Shown: positions 43,280 through 51,564 of the stretch, piece after piece | Layout: each line of letters opens with the position of its first letter | How positions within the stretch are numbered: position 1 is the stretch's first letter | DNA from: an uncultured Alistipes sp. | Lineage (GTDB): Bacteria > Bacteroidota > Bacteroidia > Bacteroidales > Rikenellaceae | NCBI GenBank assembly: GCA_947623305.1 | Contig: CANQGQ010000007.1 | Span: 85,552-149,551, forward strand | DNA: 64,000 nt | Reading direction: 5' to 3' | Translations under genes and position numbers: made by a program | The notes under the pieces: model-generated | Databases searched by the model: none | The model's input: only the letters and a program-made list of their open reading frames with translations | Told to the model about the DNA's origin: nothing

Positions 43280-43825
43280 TCAGAAGAGATAGGAAAATGA
43301 AAAATTGATTTTCGTCGGCAGGAGCAGCACGCGCCGGTGATGGTAGGTATATTCGTCGTCGAACTCGCCGATGTATTTCGAAAAGAGTTTTTCATCGTAG
43401 GGCGTATAGAGAATACCGACGCCCAATTCGACTAAAAAATTCCAACGGGTCGTCAGCAGCTTCGAGTAGCCCCACGAGCAGCCGATGCCGTAGGCGTTTC
43501 CTTTATAATAGCTTCGATGGCGTCCGAACTCGTAGTTGGCGTAGATCAGATAGGGAGAGACGAAATGGCCGACATAGCGTTCGACGAACCAGTGCCGCCA
43601 GCCGGGTTGTAAGGCGAGGTGCTGCCAGCGGGTGTTGCCGAACGCGAACGGATTGCCCGAGAGCGGAACGTCGATCGTGTTGCGTTTGTCGATGCTGAAA
43701 TCCAGAGCGACATTCAGGTTGCCGACGGCCCATCCTGCGAGGTTGGTCGATACCGAGGAGAATTGTGCATGCGCGGTCGATGTCGTTGCCGCGAGAAATG
43801 CGAAAATGAGTAAAAGACGTTTCAT
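43280..43825 (-). CDS. DUF3575 outer-membrane barrel protein
   Basis: 181 aa. Signal peptide (1-20), then NLAGWAVGNLNVALDFSIDK, a DUF3575 hallmark, and beta strands ending INFSFSYLF. It is the first gene of the fimbrial operon, behind a consensus promoter. DUF3575 proteins are regularly found next to Mfa-type fimbrial genes and are thought to sit in the outer membrane. Confidence 0.87.
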   Translation of the reverse strand: MKRLLLIFAFLAATTSTAHAQFSSVSTNLAGWAVGNLNVALDFSIDKRNTIDVPLSGNPFAFGNTRWQHLALQPGWRHWFVERYVGHFVSPYLIYANYEFGRHRSYYKGNAYGIGCSWGYSKLLTTRWNFLVELGVGILYTPYDEKLFSKYIGEFDDEYTYHHRRVLLLPTKINFSFSYLF

Positions 43826-43844
43826 GTGCGATATTTTATCGCGG

Positions 43845-43876
43845 CAAATATATCTTTTACAATTCGATATTACAAA
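43845..43876 (-). promoter_or_regulatory. Promoter of the fimbrial operon
   Basis: On the minus strand TTTG (complement of 43873-43876) and TATATTTG (complement of 43845-43852) are 20 bp apart, 20 bp upstream of the DUF3575 start. Confidence 0.8.
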
Positions 43877-43884
43877 TTATGGAT

Positions 43885-43922
43885 ATTATAATAATATAAT
43901 AATATAATAATATAATAATATC
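43885..43922. repeat. ATTAT-type dispersed block next to the fimbrial promoter
   Basis: About four tandem TAATAATA-type units followed by ATCTGAAATGCAAACAGTT, which resembles ATCCGAATTGCAAACGGTT at 8936-8955. It could be bound by a nucleoid or regulatory protein and affect fimbrial expression. Confidence 0.55.
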
Positions 43923-44087
43923 TGAAATGCAAACAGTTGTTAATGAATTAAATAATTATACTTGACATGTAGATGATACGTGTAATAGGACTATAAAAAT
44001 TTTTCGGGTGGAAACGTATTATTCGTAAAAAGGTCGTTCGACGTCGAATTATTTCTTACTTTTGTAAAAATCAAATAAGGGATTGGT

Positions 44088-44351
44088 ATGGTATTGATGT
44101 TTCCGGTCAATGACGAGGATCGTAGAAAATATATGAACCTCAAATACTCGTTCATCGTCAATGGCGAGTTCAACATTTCGAATACGGAGATTTTGCGGCG
44201 GTTGATCGACTGTTATCTTGAAACGCATCCGGATGAAATTACGGAGATGCCCGAAAAGGTCTATCAGAATTATCTTGCCAAAGGGATGCGCACGGAGAAA
44301 AAACGGGCTGCTACGAAAAAGTTGAAAGCTCAGAAATTGAAGGAGAAATAG
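44088..44351 (+). CDS. Small basic protein
   Basis: 87 aa. FNISNTEILRRLIDCYLETH could form a helix-turn-helix or ribbon-helix-helix type core; the last 25 residues are Lys/Arg-rich (KKRAATKKLKAQKLKEK). A TACTTTTG box lies at 44057-44064. Possibly DNA-binding. Function unknown. Its stop is 2 bp from the stop of the convergent peptidase gene. Confidence 0.6.
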   Translation: MVLMFPVNDEDRRKYMNLKYSFIVNGEFNISNTEILRRLIDCYLETHPDEITEMPEKVYQNYLAKGMRTEKKRAATKKLKAQKLKEK

Positions 44352-44353
44352 TC

Positions 44354-44983
44354 TCACTTCTTCCCTTCACGATTCAACATTTTCTGCCAGTTCAGATAGA
44401 GGTAGCAGTAAGGTAAAGGATTTTGTCCTTTGCCGTTTTTTGCGACGGCATAGTGCAGATGCGGGCCGGTGCTGCGACCGGTACTACCGACCCTGCCGAT
44501 CGTTCGACCGATACGGACGGTGTCGCCTTGCGATACATGGATTTCATTCAGGTGTCCGTATAGCGTCGTGAATCCATAGGCATGACGGATTCTTACGAAC
44601 TTGCCTATTGTCGGTGTTTCTCCGGTTCCGATAATCATTCCGTCGGCTGTTGCGTGTACCGGTTCTCCCAGGTTGCCCGGTAGGTCGATGCCCGAGTGGT
44701 GTTTGTATTCATGCAGGAGCGGATGCAATCGTTGGCCATAATAGGAACTGACCGATATTCGGCGCAGGTCTTCCGGATAGAGCGGAGATATGCAGGGGAT
44801 GCGGGTAATGACCGAGACTGATGGTTTCAGCAGGGCGATCGTCTTTTCGACTTGGCGATAGGACGTCGCCAGCGTCAGCAGTCGGTCGGCCGGATCGGTT
44901 CTTGGCTTCGTCGAGGAGCAGAGACACAAAAGTACGGTGCACAAGGTGCATAGTTTGGTCGGATAAAGAAACAGCTTTTTCAT
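44354..44983 (-). CDS. Peptidase M23 lipoprotein
   Basis: 209 aa. Signal region LCTVLLCLCSS (lipoprotein-like Cys). The LytM domain (80-200) is complete: HHSGIDLPG (first His and Asp), YGHL and HLHYAV (later His ligands). It would cut peptidoglycan peptide bonds, probably to open the wall for the conjugation channel. The last eight residues, MLNREGKK, are encoded by copy 9 of the dispersed repeat, so the repeat insertion supplied the natural C-terminus. Confidence 0.87.
   Translation of the reverse strand: MKKLFLYPTKLCTLCTVLLCLCSSTKPRTDPADRLLTLATSYRQVEKTIALLKPSVSVITRIPCISPLYPEDLRRISVSSYYGQRLHPLLHEYKHHSGIDLPGNLGEPVHATADGMIIGTGETPTIGKFVRIRHAYGFTTLYGHLNEIHVSQGDTVRIGRTIGRVGSTGRSTGPHLHYAVAKNGKGQNPLPYCYLYLNWQKMLNREGKK
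44357..44380 (+). repeat. Dispersed element-A repeat, copy 9
   Basis: CTTCTTCCCTTCACGATTCA then ACAT, overlapping the end of the M23 gene. Confidence 0.75.
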
Positions 44984-45051
44984 TGTTCTCGAAATAAAAG
45001 CGGTAACTCCGAAATATCGGAATTACCGCCTGAAAGAGAGTACAATGACTT

Positions 45052-45390
45052 TTATAATGTCGTCCTCATAAAATCGCACAAATCATCGATGTTGGAAAAA
45101 GAAACGATGTCGCTGTGATCGTTTCGTTGCCGTACTCTTTTTCGACCGGTGAGGACCGTATCGATCATTTTTTTGACGAAAGTCGTTTCGTTGGAGAGTT
45201 TTACATTCCTATTCTCATCCATGATGCTGCATAATTCATCTGCAAAAGAACGAGACACGAATGTTACACCTTTGAAATCGAGAATGCAACTATCTTTGCA
45301 ACCGTTTATTTCCGCTCGAATAATATCGGCATTGGTACGTGAACGGATTTCAGTCCCGATCAACGTTTGAAGATCGATTCGCTTTTCCAT
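45052..45390 (-). CDS. STAS-like protein (DUF4325)
   Basis: 112 aa. CILDFKGVTFVSRSFADELC, the core of the STAS-like DUF4325 fold, with the conserved Ser in SRSFADEL. Its start is 2 bp from the stop of the ATPase gene, so the two are one unit. By analogy with SpoIIAA/RsbV it would be the phosphorylated partner of the kinase, but no sigma factor lies nearby. Confidence 0.8.
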   Translation of the reverse strand: MEKRIDLQTLIGTEIRSRTNADIIRAEINGCKDSCILDFKGVTFVSRSFADELCSIMDENRNVKLSNETTFVKKMIDTVLTGRKRVRQRNDHSDIVSFSNIDDLCDFMRTTL

Positions 45391-45392
45391 AA

Positions 45393-46295
45393 TTATTCGA
45401 TGTATTTATAATAGTCGAAATTTTGCGGAATGTTCCCTATGGGAATTCTTAATAATATGATCGTTCCGTTCCACTCTATACTTTCGGGTAATTTTACGGT
45501 TGTGGCTCCGGTCGCATCGTGTCTGTAAAAGGCTCCTCCCGATAATATAAAGAATGACCCATGCAGCCCTTCAACTAACATCCTTATGGATGTGGATATT
45601 CCATATCCTCGATTTTCCGTATCGGGCAAATCTTTGGTAGAATGTCCGCCGACAGCCAATTGCAAAGCGATTGCAGGATTCGATTGTATGTCTTTGATGA
45701 ATTTGTTGGCTCGGATATAACTTCCGAAAATCGTAATACCTTCATCTGCAATGCAAATATCTACACATCGCTCTTTCTTCAGATATTGAGAATAGATATA
45801 ACCGTATTTGCTTTGTGAATGTTCGACGATATTCGTGATCAATTCGGAAAACAGATAGGTTAAAGGCATTTTTGCAGCACCTGTTGCTTTCGATTGTATC
45901 TCGATCAGGTGTTGTATGCGGGATTCGATCGTATCCCGTTCCTCGGAATGAGTAAGGAACTTACAAATCGGTGTATATGTTTTTTCCTTATACTTGGTAA
46001 TTATCTCATCTATATCGGTAGCTTGTGTCAATATTTTAGGAACAGAGAATCTAATTGCATCCATGTATGCACTTAAATCTTTGTTCACGTTGATAAATTG
46101 TATTTTTTTGTCTGTCGTGTCGCAGTAGATACCTAATGGTGCGATAAAAAATGGATGGAAAAAAGTTCTTCTATTGAAATCGAGAGCGATATCGTCTTCG
46201 TTTTCACAGGAGTTGATAATCTGGAATAGAACATTGAAAGCACTGCCTATCCTGTCATCTCGGTGGACTTGCGGTATGGATATCGTTTTGACCAT
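45393..46295 (-). CDS. GHKL-type ATPase paired with STAS protein
   Basis: 300 aa from ATG 46295. The C-terminal half has the N box (YLFSELITNIVEHSQSKYG), the DEGITIFGSY (G1-like) and TENRGYGISTSIRMLVEGLHGSF (G2-like) motifs of HATPase domains. The N-terminal 120 residues are not recognised and probably sense a signal. No transmembrane segments. Pairing with DUF4325 suggests a partner-switching module that controls transcription or translation on the element. The longer upstream frame has no support and would cover other sequence. Confidence 0.78.
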   Translation of the reverse strand: MVKTISIPQVHRDDRIGSAFNVLFQIINSCENEDDIALDFNRRTFFHPFFIAPLGIYCDTTDKKIQFINVNKDLSAYMDAIRFSVPKILTQATDIDEIITKYKEKTYTPICKFLTHSEERDTIESRIQHLIEIQSKATGAAKMPLTYLFSELITNIVEHSQSKYGYIYSQYLKKERCVDICIADEGITIFGSYIRANKFIKDIQSNPAIALQLAVGGHSTKDLPDTENRGYGISTSIRMLVEGLHGSFFILSGGAFYRHDATGATTVKLPESIEWNGTIILLRIPIGNIPQNFDYYKYIE

Positions 46296-46407
46296 AATGC
46301 AATATATTGCAAAAATAACGTAAATTCTACGAAAAAAGTATAATCCCGAAAAAAATCTAAACGGTGATTCCGATATTTCAAAGAACGGATATAGGTTTGT
46401 CTTTATT

Positions 46408-46623
46408 TTACGCTGTGGCCAGCCTCTGTTTCGCATCTTCATGATGCAGTCGCATACAAATGGCTTCGCACAAAGCCGTGGCCATCTCCGTAACGACGGC
46501 ATTCCCCAAAGCATCCGCCGCTTGGTGTAGCCATAGGAAAAACGCACTGCGTCGTAGTGCTTGAATCGGAGCAATCCGCGATAAGCCGAATCCCTCCTCT
46601 GCAATTTTTCGGGCTTCTTTCAT
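46408..46623 (-). CDS. Hypothetical small protein
   Basis: 71 aa, helical (EARKIAEEGFGLSRIAPIQA). No family recognised; its reading is compatible with a real gene by ATG start and codon use, but support is limited. Confidence 0.4.
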   Translation of the reverse strand: MKEARKIAEEGFGLSRIAPIQALRRSAFFLWLHQAADALGNAVVTEMATALCEAICMRLHHEDAKQRLATA

Positions 46624-46665
46624 GGTTATCTTTCGGGGTTCAGTTCGTAGCCGATGTAATTCCGG

Positions 46666-46854
46666 CTACTCTTTCTTAAATTCCAGTTCCGGATTCTTTT
46701 CGGAAAGCACCTTGTTCACGCGATCGATCTCGGTGTCGATTCGACTTTCGTAAATGCGACATTCCCGCAGCGCTTTCTGGCTTCGTGTGCGGAAATAGCT
46801 CTTTTGCAGCTCCCGCATCTTCTCGACGAGTTGGAAAAATTGTTTCGAATCCAT
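46666..46854 (-). CDS. Small coiled-coil protein
   Basis: 62 aa, coiled-coil-like (FQLVEKMRELQKSYFRTRSQ then ESRIDTEIDRVNKVL). Lies 5 bp downstream of the ribbon-helix-helix gene and in the parA-rep block. Such small proteins often accompany mobile partition modules. Unknown role. Confidence 0.6.
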   Translation of the reverse strand: MDSKQFFQLVEKMRELQKSYFRTRSQKALRECRIYESRIDTEIDRVNKVLSEKNPELEFKKE

Positions 46855-46859
46855 ACATG

Positions 46860-47096
46860 TTATTTATTAGACCACGAAATGCCGTGTTTTTTTGCAAACA
46901 ATTCGAGCGCATCCCAAATGATCGAACGTTGTGTACAGTTAATACCGGCCGTTTTGAGACGTTGATCGATAATACTCAAGTGGGCTTCGTCCATATCGAC
47001 TGTCAGTTTTTTGACGAATACGGTCTTTTTTTCTTTGCCGATACCTTTGGTCGCGATCCGATCGAGCGACCGGAAAATACTATCTGTTTTATTCAT
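46860..47096 (-). CDS. Small DNA-binding protein of the parA block
   Basis: 78 aa; KKLTVDMDEAHLSIIDQRLK then CTQRSIIWDALELFAKKHG. The beta strand plus two helices fit the ribbon-helix-helix fold. Located 6 bp downstream of parA, it is probably the ParB/ParG-like centromere-binding partner. Confidence 0.72.
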   Translation of the reverse strand: MNKTDSIFRSLDRIATKGIGKEKKTVFVKKLTVDMDEAHLSIIDQRLKTAGINCTQRSIIWDALELFAKKHGISWSNK

Positions 47097-47102
47097 GGCT
47101 GT

Positions 47103-47858
47103 TTATTTGTCGATGATCGGTAAAATCTCCTGAAAAAGCGCCTCCATGTCGATGGCTCCGTTCGATTTCGCATCGTAATCGAAAATCGACTGGCGGCTGA
47201 GCTCCGCTTGTTTGAACGCTTCGCATTGCCGAATACGGGTGTTGCAGGTGCGGACGTTGAGCCCGTGCCGTTCGAGGTTCTCGATGATGGCGCGGCAGGC
47301 TCGGGTGCGTTCCGATACCATCGTCAACAGAATGCCCAAAATTTCGATATTCGGGTTTGCATCGGCCTTGACTTCATTGATGCGATCCAGAATGTTTTTC
47401 AAACCGTCGTAGGCGAATTGTCCCGTAGTTAGCGGGATGAGGACGTAATCGGCCGCCATCAGGGCATTGGTAACGATCATGTCGAGTGCCGGCGGGCAAT
47501 CGATGACGCAGAAATCGTAGGCTTTGCAGAAGCCGTTTTCCTGCATTCGTTTTTTGAGGCGCGAGTGCCAGTCGAACAGGCCGATCAGCATGAAGTTGAT
47601 GGTTGCCGTCTGCATGTCGGAAGGCACGATGTCGAGGTTCTCGGCAATCCGCTGCGGCTTCAGTTTGCCTTTCCCGAGGAACAATTCGTAGATGTCCTCT
47701 TTTGCCGAGATGTCGAAAAAGCGGGACAGATTGCTTTGGTGATCCGTGTCCAGCAAAAGCACTTTCTTGCCGGCGGTCGCCAGTCGGCTGGCGAGGTTGA
47801 TGGCGGTCGTGGTCTTGCCGACACCGCCTTTCAGATTGGTAATCGTAATGGTTTGCAT
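47103..47858 (-). CDS. parA: ParA-type partition ATPase
   Basis: 251 aa. Deviant Walker A NLKGGVGKTTTAINLAS at residues 7-23, LLLDTDHQSNL and VIDCPPALD follow as in the ParA/MinD family. It positions plasmids in dividing cells. Upstream is a rep gene (16-bp gap) and downstream its likely partner. Such a set on an integrative element suggests replication and partition of the excised circle. Confidence 0.92.
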   Translation of the reverse strand: MQTITITNLKGGVGKTTTAINLASRLATAGKKVLLLDTDHQSNLSRFFDISAKEDIYELFLGKGKLKPQRIAENLDIVPSDMQTATINFMLIGLFDWHSRLKKRMQENGFCKAYDFCVIDCPPALDMIVTNALMAADYVLIPLTTGQFAYDGLKNILDRINEVKADANPNIEILGILLTMVSERTRACRAIIENLERHGLNVRTCNTRIRQCEAFKQAELSRQSIFDYDAKSNGAIDMEALFQEILPIIDK

Positions 47859-47874
47859 AGTAAGATATTTTGTG

Positions 47875-49005
47875 TTAAAAAAGTTGTTGTTCTACGACTA
47901 ATTGCGAATACTTTTCTTTGTCGATGATTTGCTCCATCGTGCGGATATAATAGGCTTGGTTGCGTATGATGTCTTCCGAGTTCTGGGCCATGTATGCCAA
48001 TAGTCGGTTGTGATGTTTCCAGATGTAGGCATAGTTGCGGATATTTACTTTCCGGATGAGCGAATTGGCCGTGGTCTTGTTGATTTTCAGCGTTTCGAGC
48101 ATCGTCTCGAGCATTTTGTCTCTCGTCTTTTTGTAGTGGTTCAGGTTGCGCCGTTCGTTCTCGGCCGAATAGATGTTGAAAATCAACAGATAGGGATTGT
48201 TGTTGCCATTTCGGAAACACTCGGCCAGCGAAAACCAGTGATTGGAGTTCATCTGCAACTCGGTTTCGACCTCTTTCAGGATGCGAGAGCGGAAATTATC
48301 GTATCGGCCGAATTTCTTTCCTACGCATAGCAGCTTTCGCAGGTTCTGATAACTGATGATCCATTTCCCTTTGTCTGCGAATCGACAGATTTGCATGTAG
48401 ATTTTGGTCGTATAAACACTGTCGAACCGTTCGAGCGATTGGGTCAGCATTTTGGTGAATCCGAATCGGGGGCTTACCATACAGGCAACGACTTCGATCG
48501 GGAAAAAGAAGTGTACCAGTTCTCGGCGTTTATCCTTTTCGTCTTTGCGGATGGCGACGTAGGTGCACAAAGCTCCGATCCCCCGTAACGTCGCCTTGAT
48601 TTCGTACGACCATTTCGGATATTCGACCGCGATGGTCGGAATCGCCAGCAGGGCATCTTTGAGTATCCGATAATACTGCTTCCTCATGCCGAAACAGGAC
48701 AGAGGCAGCATGATTTCGACCTCGGAGGTGGTTCGATGGACGACGACCTGGTCGGTTCCCGGGATTTCCGTGATTCGTTTTTCCAGATTCCCGCGAATGA
48801 TCGGTTGCAGCAGCTCCGTGATTTTCAGCAGCGCTTGCAGTTGGATGAATTTATAGTCATAGCGCATGTCGATGAAGAAATTGGGCTGGATGATCTTCGG
48901 TTGTTTCACGATGGAATCGGCCAATTTCTTCAGTTCGGCATCGTCGAGCGTACATTCATCCGATACGATGCAGTAACCGCCGTTGGTTATGATTTTTCGA
49001 GACAC
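47875..49005 (-). CDS. RepB-like plasmid replication initiator
   Basis: 376 aa. The two winged-helix modules of Rep_3 initiators are visible: YDYKFIQLQALLKITELLQP, then IEVVACMVSPRFGFTKMLTQ and SVYTTKIYMQICRFADKGKW. Such proteins bind iterons; direct repeats at 8162-8289 (beyond the joined ends of the circular element, about 4 kb away) are candidate sites. The 16-bp gap to parA indicates one operon. Its role in replication of the circular form is inferred. Confidence 0.82.
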   Translation of the reverse strand: MSRKIITNGGYCIVSDECTLDDAELKKLADSIVKQPKIIQPNFFIDMRYDYKFIQLQALLKITELLQPIIRGNLEKRITEIPGTDQVVVHRTTSEVEIMLPLSCFGMRKQYYRILKDALLAIPTIAVEYPKWSYEIKATLRGIGALCTYVAIRKDEKDKRRELVHFFFPIEVVACMVSPRFGFTKMLTQSLERFDSVYTTKIYMQICRFADKGKWIISYQNLRKLLCVGKKFGRYDNFRSRILKEVETELQMNSNHWFSLAECFRNGNNNPYLLIFNIYSAENERRNLNHYKKTRDKMLETMLETLKINKTTANSLIRKVNIRNYAYIWKHHNRLLAYMAQNSEDIIRNQAYYIRTMEQIIDKEKYSQLVVEQQLF

Positions 49006-49006
49006 G

Positions 49007-49474
49007 TCAGTCTTTGTTTGTCGCTGGTTCAGGGAATTCGATCCGCAGGTTTCGGGGTTTTTTCGCTGTCGACTGCGGGGCCGCAGCGGAGTACGGATCG
49101 TCTTTGGGTACCCATCCGCCGCCTATCTCTTGTTCGTATCTGTTCTCATGACGGCGCCATTGCTTATAAAGCGAACCGTCGTATTCGAAGGCTTTCGCCC
49201 ATTCGATATTTCCGTATCGTTTGCGCAGGGCATCCAGAATCTGCCCATTGTCCCATTGGCGTCGGCTACAATTATTCCAGTACCCGATTTTGCAGTTCGG
49301 ACAGTCGTAGATGATCTTTCGTCCGTGCGATGCGTTGTATTCGCAGGCCGGACAAAGGCTTTTATACATCACTTTCACGGTCTTGCGGGCCGTGGCGAAT
49401 TTCTTTTCGAGGCGGTTGCGTTCGCGCACGTATTCTTGAAATTCCTCTTTGCTGAATGGTTTGTTCCCGGACAT
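49007..49474 (-). CDS. Zinc-ribbon protein next to rep
   Basis: 155 aa. Cys pairs CPACEYNASHGRK and CPNCKIGYWNNC form a zinc ribbon; the rest is charged and helical. It is separated by 1 bp from rep and may assist replication or be a primase-like accessory; no catalytic motif is seen. Confidence 0.6.
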   Translation of the reverse strand: MSGNKPFSKEEFQEYVRERNRLEKKFATARKTVKVMYKSLCPACEYNASHGRKIIYDCPNCKIGYWNNCSRRQWDNGQILDALRKRYGNIEWAKAFEYDGSLYKQWRRHENRYEQEIGGGWVPKDDPYSAAAPQSTAKKPRNLRIEFPEPATNKD

Positions 49475-49477
49475 GGC

Positions 49478-50242
49478 CTATGAATAGGTTTCGTTTGCGA
49501 ATTTTAGTTTATGACGCAGCATTTCCGGCAACAAACCGCAAAGGCTATCGATATGAGTTTTGGGCAATATCCATCCCGCCATCCGTTCGCCTTGCCACGT
49601 CAGCCAAGGGTTGAACCGGGCTCCGATGGACTTCAATAGTCGGCAATCGTTCTTATCGTTATTGTAAATAATCAATGCCCGTTCGGAATAGATACCGACA
49701 TGGATCGTTTCCGAGAGAAACTTCGATGGCGTTCGTTTAGGTGCCGTATCGGTCGGTGCTTCGCCGAGATTTTGTTCCCGCTCTATTTCGAGTTGACGTA
49801 GGCGTACGGCCATCGCTGCTTGATTCAGGGACAGTGCCAACAGCTGCTTCCGAAGGAAGTCCGTCGATTCGGGTAAGGAGGATTGCTGGGACAAATAATT
49901 GCGCATCGAAACGAAAGCGCGCATGATAACGATGTTCGCTTGGATGGCGACATCGCTATTCAACAAACCGGAAAGCATCGCCACGCCTTGCTCGGTGAAA
50001 GCATAAGGCATCTTGCGAACTCCTCCCCAACTTGATGTCGCAATTTGCGATATCAAGTTTTCAAATTCCTGATTAGTAAGTTGAAACATGAAATCAGACG
50101 GGAACCGTTTCATGTTTCTTTTCACGACTTCGTTGATGCGTCTGGTTTCTACCTCATACATAACGGCCAAATCTCGGTCGAGCATGACCCGCTGACCTCG
50201 AATCTCGTAGATTTTGTTTTGAATGACTTGCAGGGCTTCCAT
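49478..50242 (-). CDS. ORF6N-domain protein
   Basis: 254 aa from the ATG at 50242. IYEIRGQRVMLDRDLAVMYE and VKRNMKRFPSDFMFQLTNQE match the ORF6N/KilA-N-type DNA-binding N-terminus. The C-terminus (KSIGARFNPWLTWQGERMAG then WILPKTH) is shared with the 10419 protein. Probably a regulator of element gene expression. It lies 3 bp from the zinc-ribbon gene. The earlier frame start at 50359 is rejected because it begins in the next gene's region. Confidence 0.8.
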   Translation of the reverse strand: MEALQVIQNKIYEIRGQRVMLDRDLAVMYEVETRRINEVVKRNMKRFPSDFMFQLTNQEFENLISQIATSSWGGVRKMPYAFTEQGVAMLSGLLNSDVAIQANIVIMRAFVSMRNYLSQQSSLPESTDFLRKQLLALSLNQAAMAVRLRQLEIEREQNLGEAPTDTAPKRTPSKFLSETIHVGIYSERALIIYNNDKNDCRLLKSIGARFNPWLTWQGERMAGWILPKTHIDSLCGLLPEMLRHKLKFANETYS

Positions 50243-50358
50243 AACTGCTTTCGATTGTAGGTTAAATAAAATAAACAAGAGTGAGGAAGGAAACGGTCGA
50301 GCGGTACTTGTGGGATTGGTGAAGCAACGTTCGCCGCCCCTCCTCGAACTCCTGTGCA

Positions 50359-50712
50359 TCAGAATTTTATATTGTGTTTTCTCGCTTGCTTGAAATCGAA
50401 CAGCAATGCGTCCGATGTTCGTATGAGAATTTTATGATCCGTGCTGTTGGGATGACGCGGAATAAATCCTTTTGCGACATAGTTGAAGACGGTCGTACGG
50501 CATACTCCGTGCATAGCAGCACAAGCATCTACGGTTATGGCGGTTCCGTAGAACTTATCCGCTCGAATAGTCCCTTCTTTGGTTTCGGAGAGTTCTTCTT
50601 TCAGCTTCTCGTTCTCGAATTCGAGTTCGCGAACGTATTCGGCGATACTGCCAGCGTTTATATTAGAAAAGTCTTTCATCGGAGCAGTAGAATGAGGCTT
50701 GACCGGCTTCAT
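50359..50712 (-). CDS. HTH protein, excisionase/MerR-like
   Basis: 117 aa. TVDACAAMHGVCRTTVFNYV then GFIPRHPNSTDHKILIRTSD gives the helix-turn-helix plus wing of excisionase-type proteins. The N-terminus (ELEFENEKLKEELSE) is a coiled coil for dimerisation. Likely regulates excision or the rep-par operon. Confidence 0.7.
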   Translation of the reverse strand: MKPVKPHSTAPMKDFSNINAGSIAEYVRELEFENEKLKEELSETKEGTIRADKFYGTAITVDACAAMHGVCRTTVFNYVAKGFIPRHPNSTDHKILIRTSDALLFDFKQARKHNIKF

Positions 50713-50714
50713 AA

Positions 50715-50954
50715 TTATTCGGTTCTGGTGATTGAGAACGATTGATCGGCTCGATTGGTTGCAGTACAGAAGCGTCGATAAGGTAACTTACCGCTACGGG
50801 CCTTTTCATAATATCGCTTAATAGCGCAACGTGCATTATATAACGAGTTATTCAGATTTTGGAAGTGTTTCGATTCGTTGACTTCCATGTTCTTCAATAT
50901 GAGCCGCCAATTTGTTGAATAGGGCGATACGGCGTAAATAACTTTTTGTTCCAT
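50715..50954 (-). CDS. Hypothetical protein
   Basis: 79 aa. Starts MEQKVIYAVSPYSTNWRLIL; helical (NLNNSLYNARCAIKRYYEKA). First gene of the minus-strand block, 2 bp from the HTH gene. No family recognised. The divergent gap to the XRE-like gene (50955-51107) would hold both promoters. Confidence 0.5.
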   Translation of the reverse strand: MEQKVIYAVSPYSTNWRLILKNMEVNESKHFQNLNNSLYNARCAIKRYYEKARSGKLPYRRFCTATNRADQSFSITRTE

Positions 50955-51107
50955 ATTTTGATGGATATTGTTTTTTTTATACTTTTAACCCTTTAATATC
51001 GTGCATAGCACGCGCACCATGCGAAGGATTTCGGTACAAAAGCGCAAAACATTTCGCCAATATGCAAAAAAATAGAGCAAAAAAAATCGCCAATCAAGCA
51101 AAGAATT

Positions 51108-51491
51108 TTGCAATTCATTGATACGTTGAATATCACGAAGCGTGATTTTTATCGAAGGGCAGGGGTCTCTCGTGGGACATTAGAATCGAATACAGGCATT
51201 ACGGAAGATATACTGGCGAAATTTATCGCTACATTCCCGGAAATATCTCTTGAGTGGTTGATTCAAGGAACAGGAGAAATGATTAGGGAAAAATCGAATA
51301 CATTGGAAAAACAAGAGCTGCCGAATCCGATGACCCATGTGGATGAACTGACGCGCATTCTCCAGACGCAAGCATCTACATTGTTGGAGCAGCAGCGTTT
51401 TATCAACGAACATTTCAAGCAAGAGGGGATCGAATGTGCCCCCCCCCACGAATATACAGAATATCCTGATAATAAGAAGGATAATAGGTAG
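51108..51491 (+). CDS. XRE-like phage-type repressor
   Basis: 127 aa. FIDTLNITKRDFYRRAGVSR then ILAKFIATFPEISLEWLIQG is the N-terminal helix-turn-helix of a phage-type repressor family seen in Bacteroidetes. No ATG in frame explains the start; TTG at 51108 is the nearest, and a rare start codon a few residues upstream is possible. The stop is 73 bp before the integrase. It may control int and excision. Confidence 0.7.
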   Translation: MQFIDTLNITKRDFYRRAGVSRGTLESNTGITEDILAKFIATFPEISLEWLIQGTGEMIREKSNTLEKQELPNPMTHVDELTRILQTQASTLLEQQRFINEHFKQEGIECAPPHEYTEYPDNKKDNR

Positions 51492-51564
51492 CTGAATTTG
51501 ATTCGTTGTTGTGGGATTCAATGATTCAAGTTCAGGTCGAATCTCATGACAATCAATCGAATTT

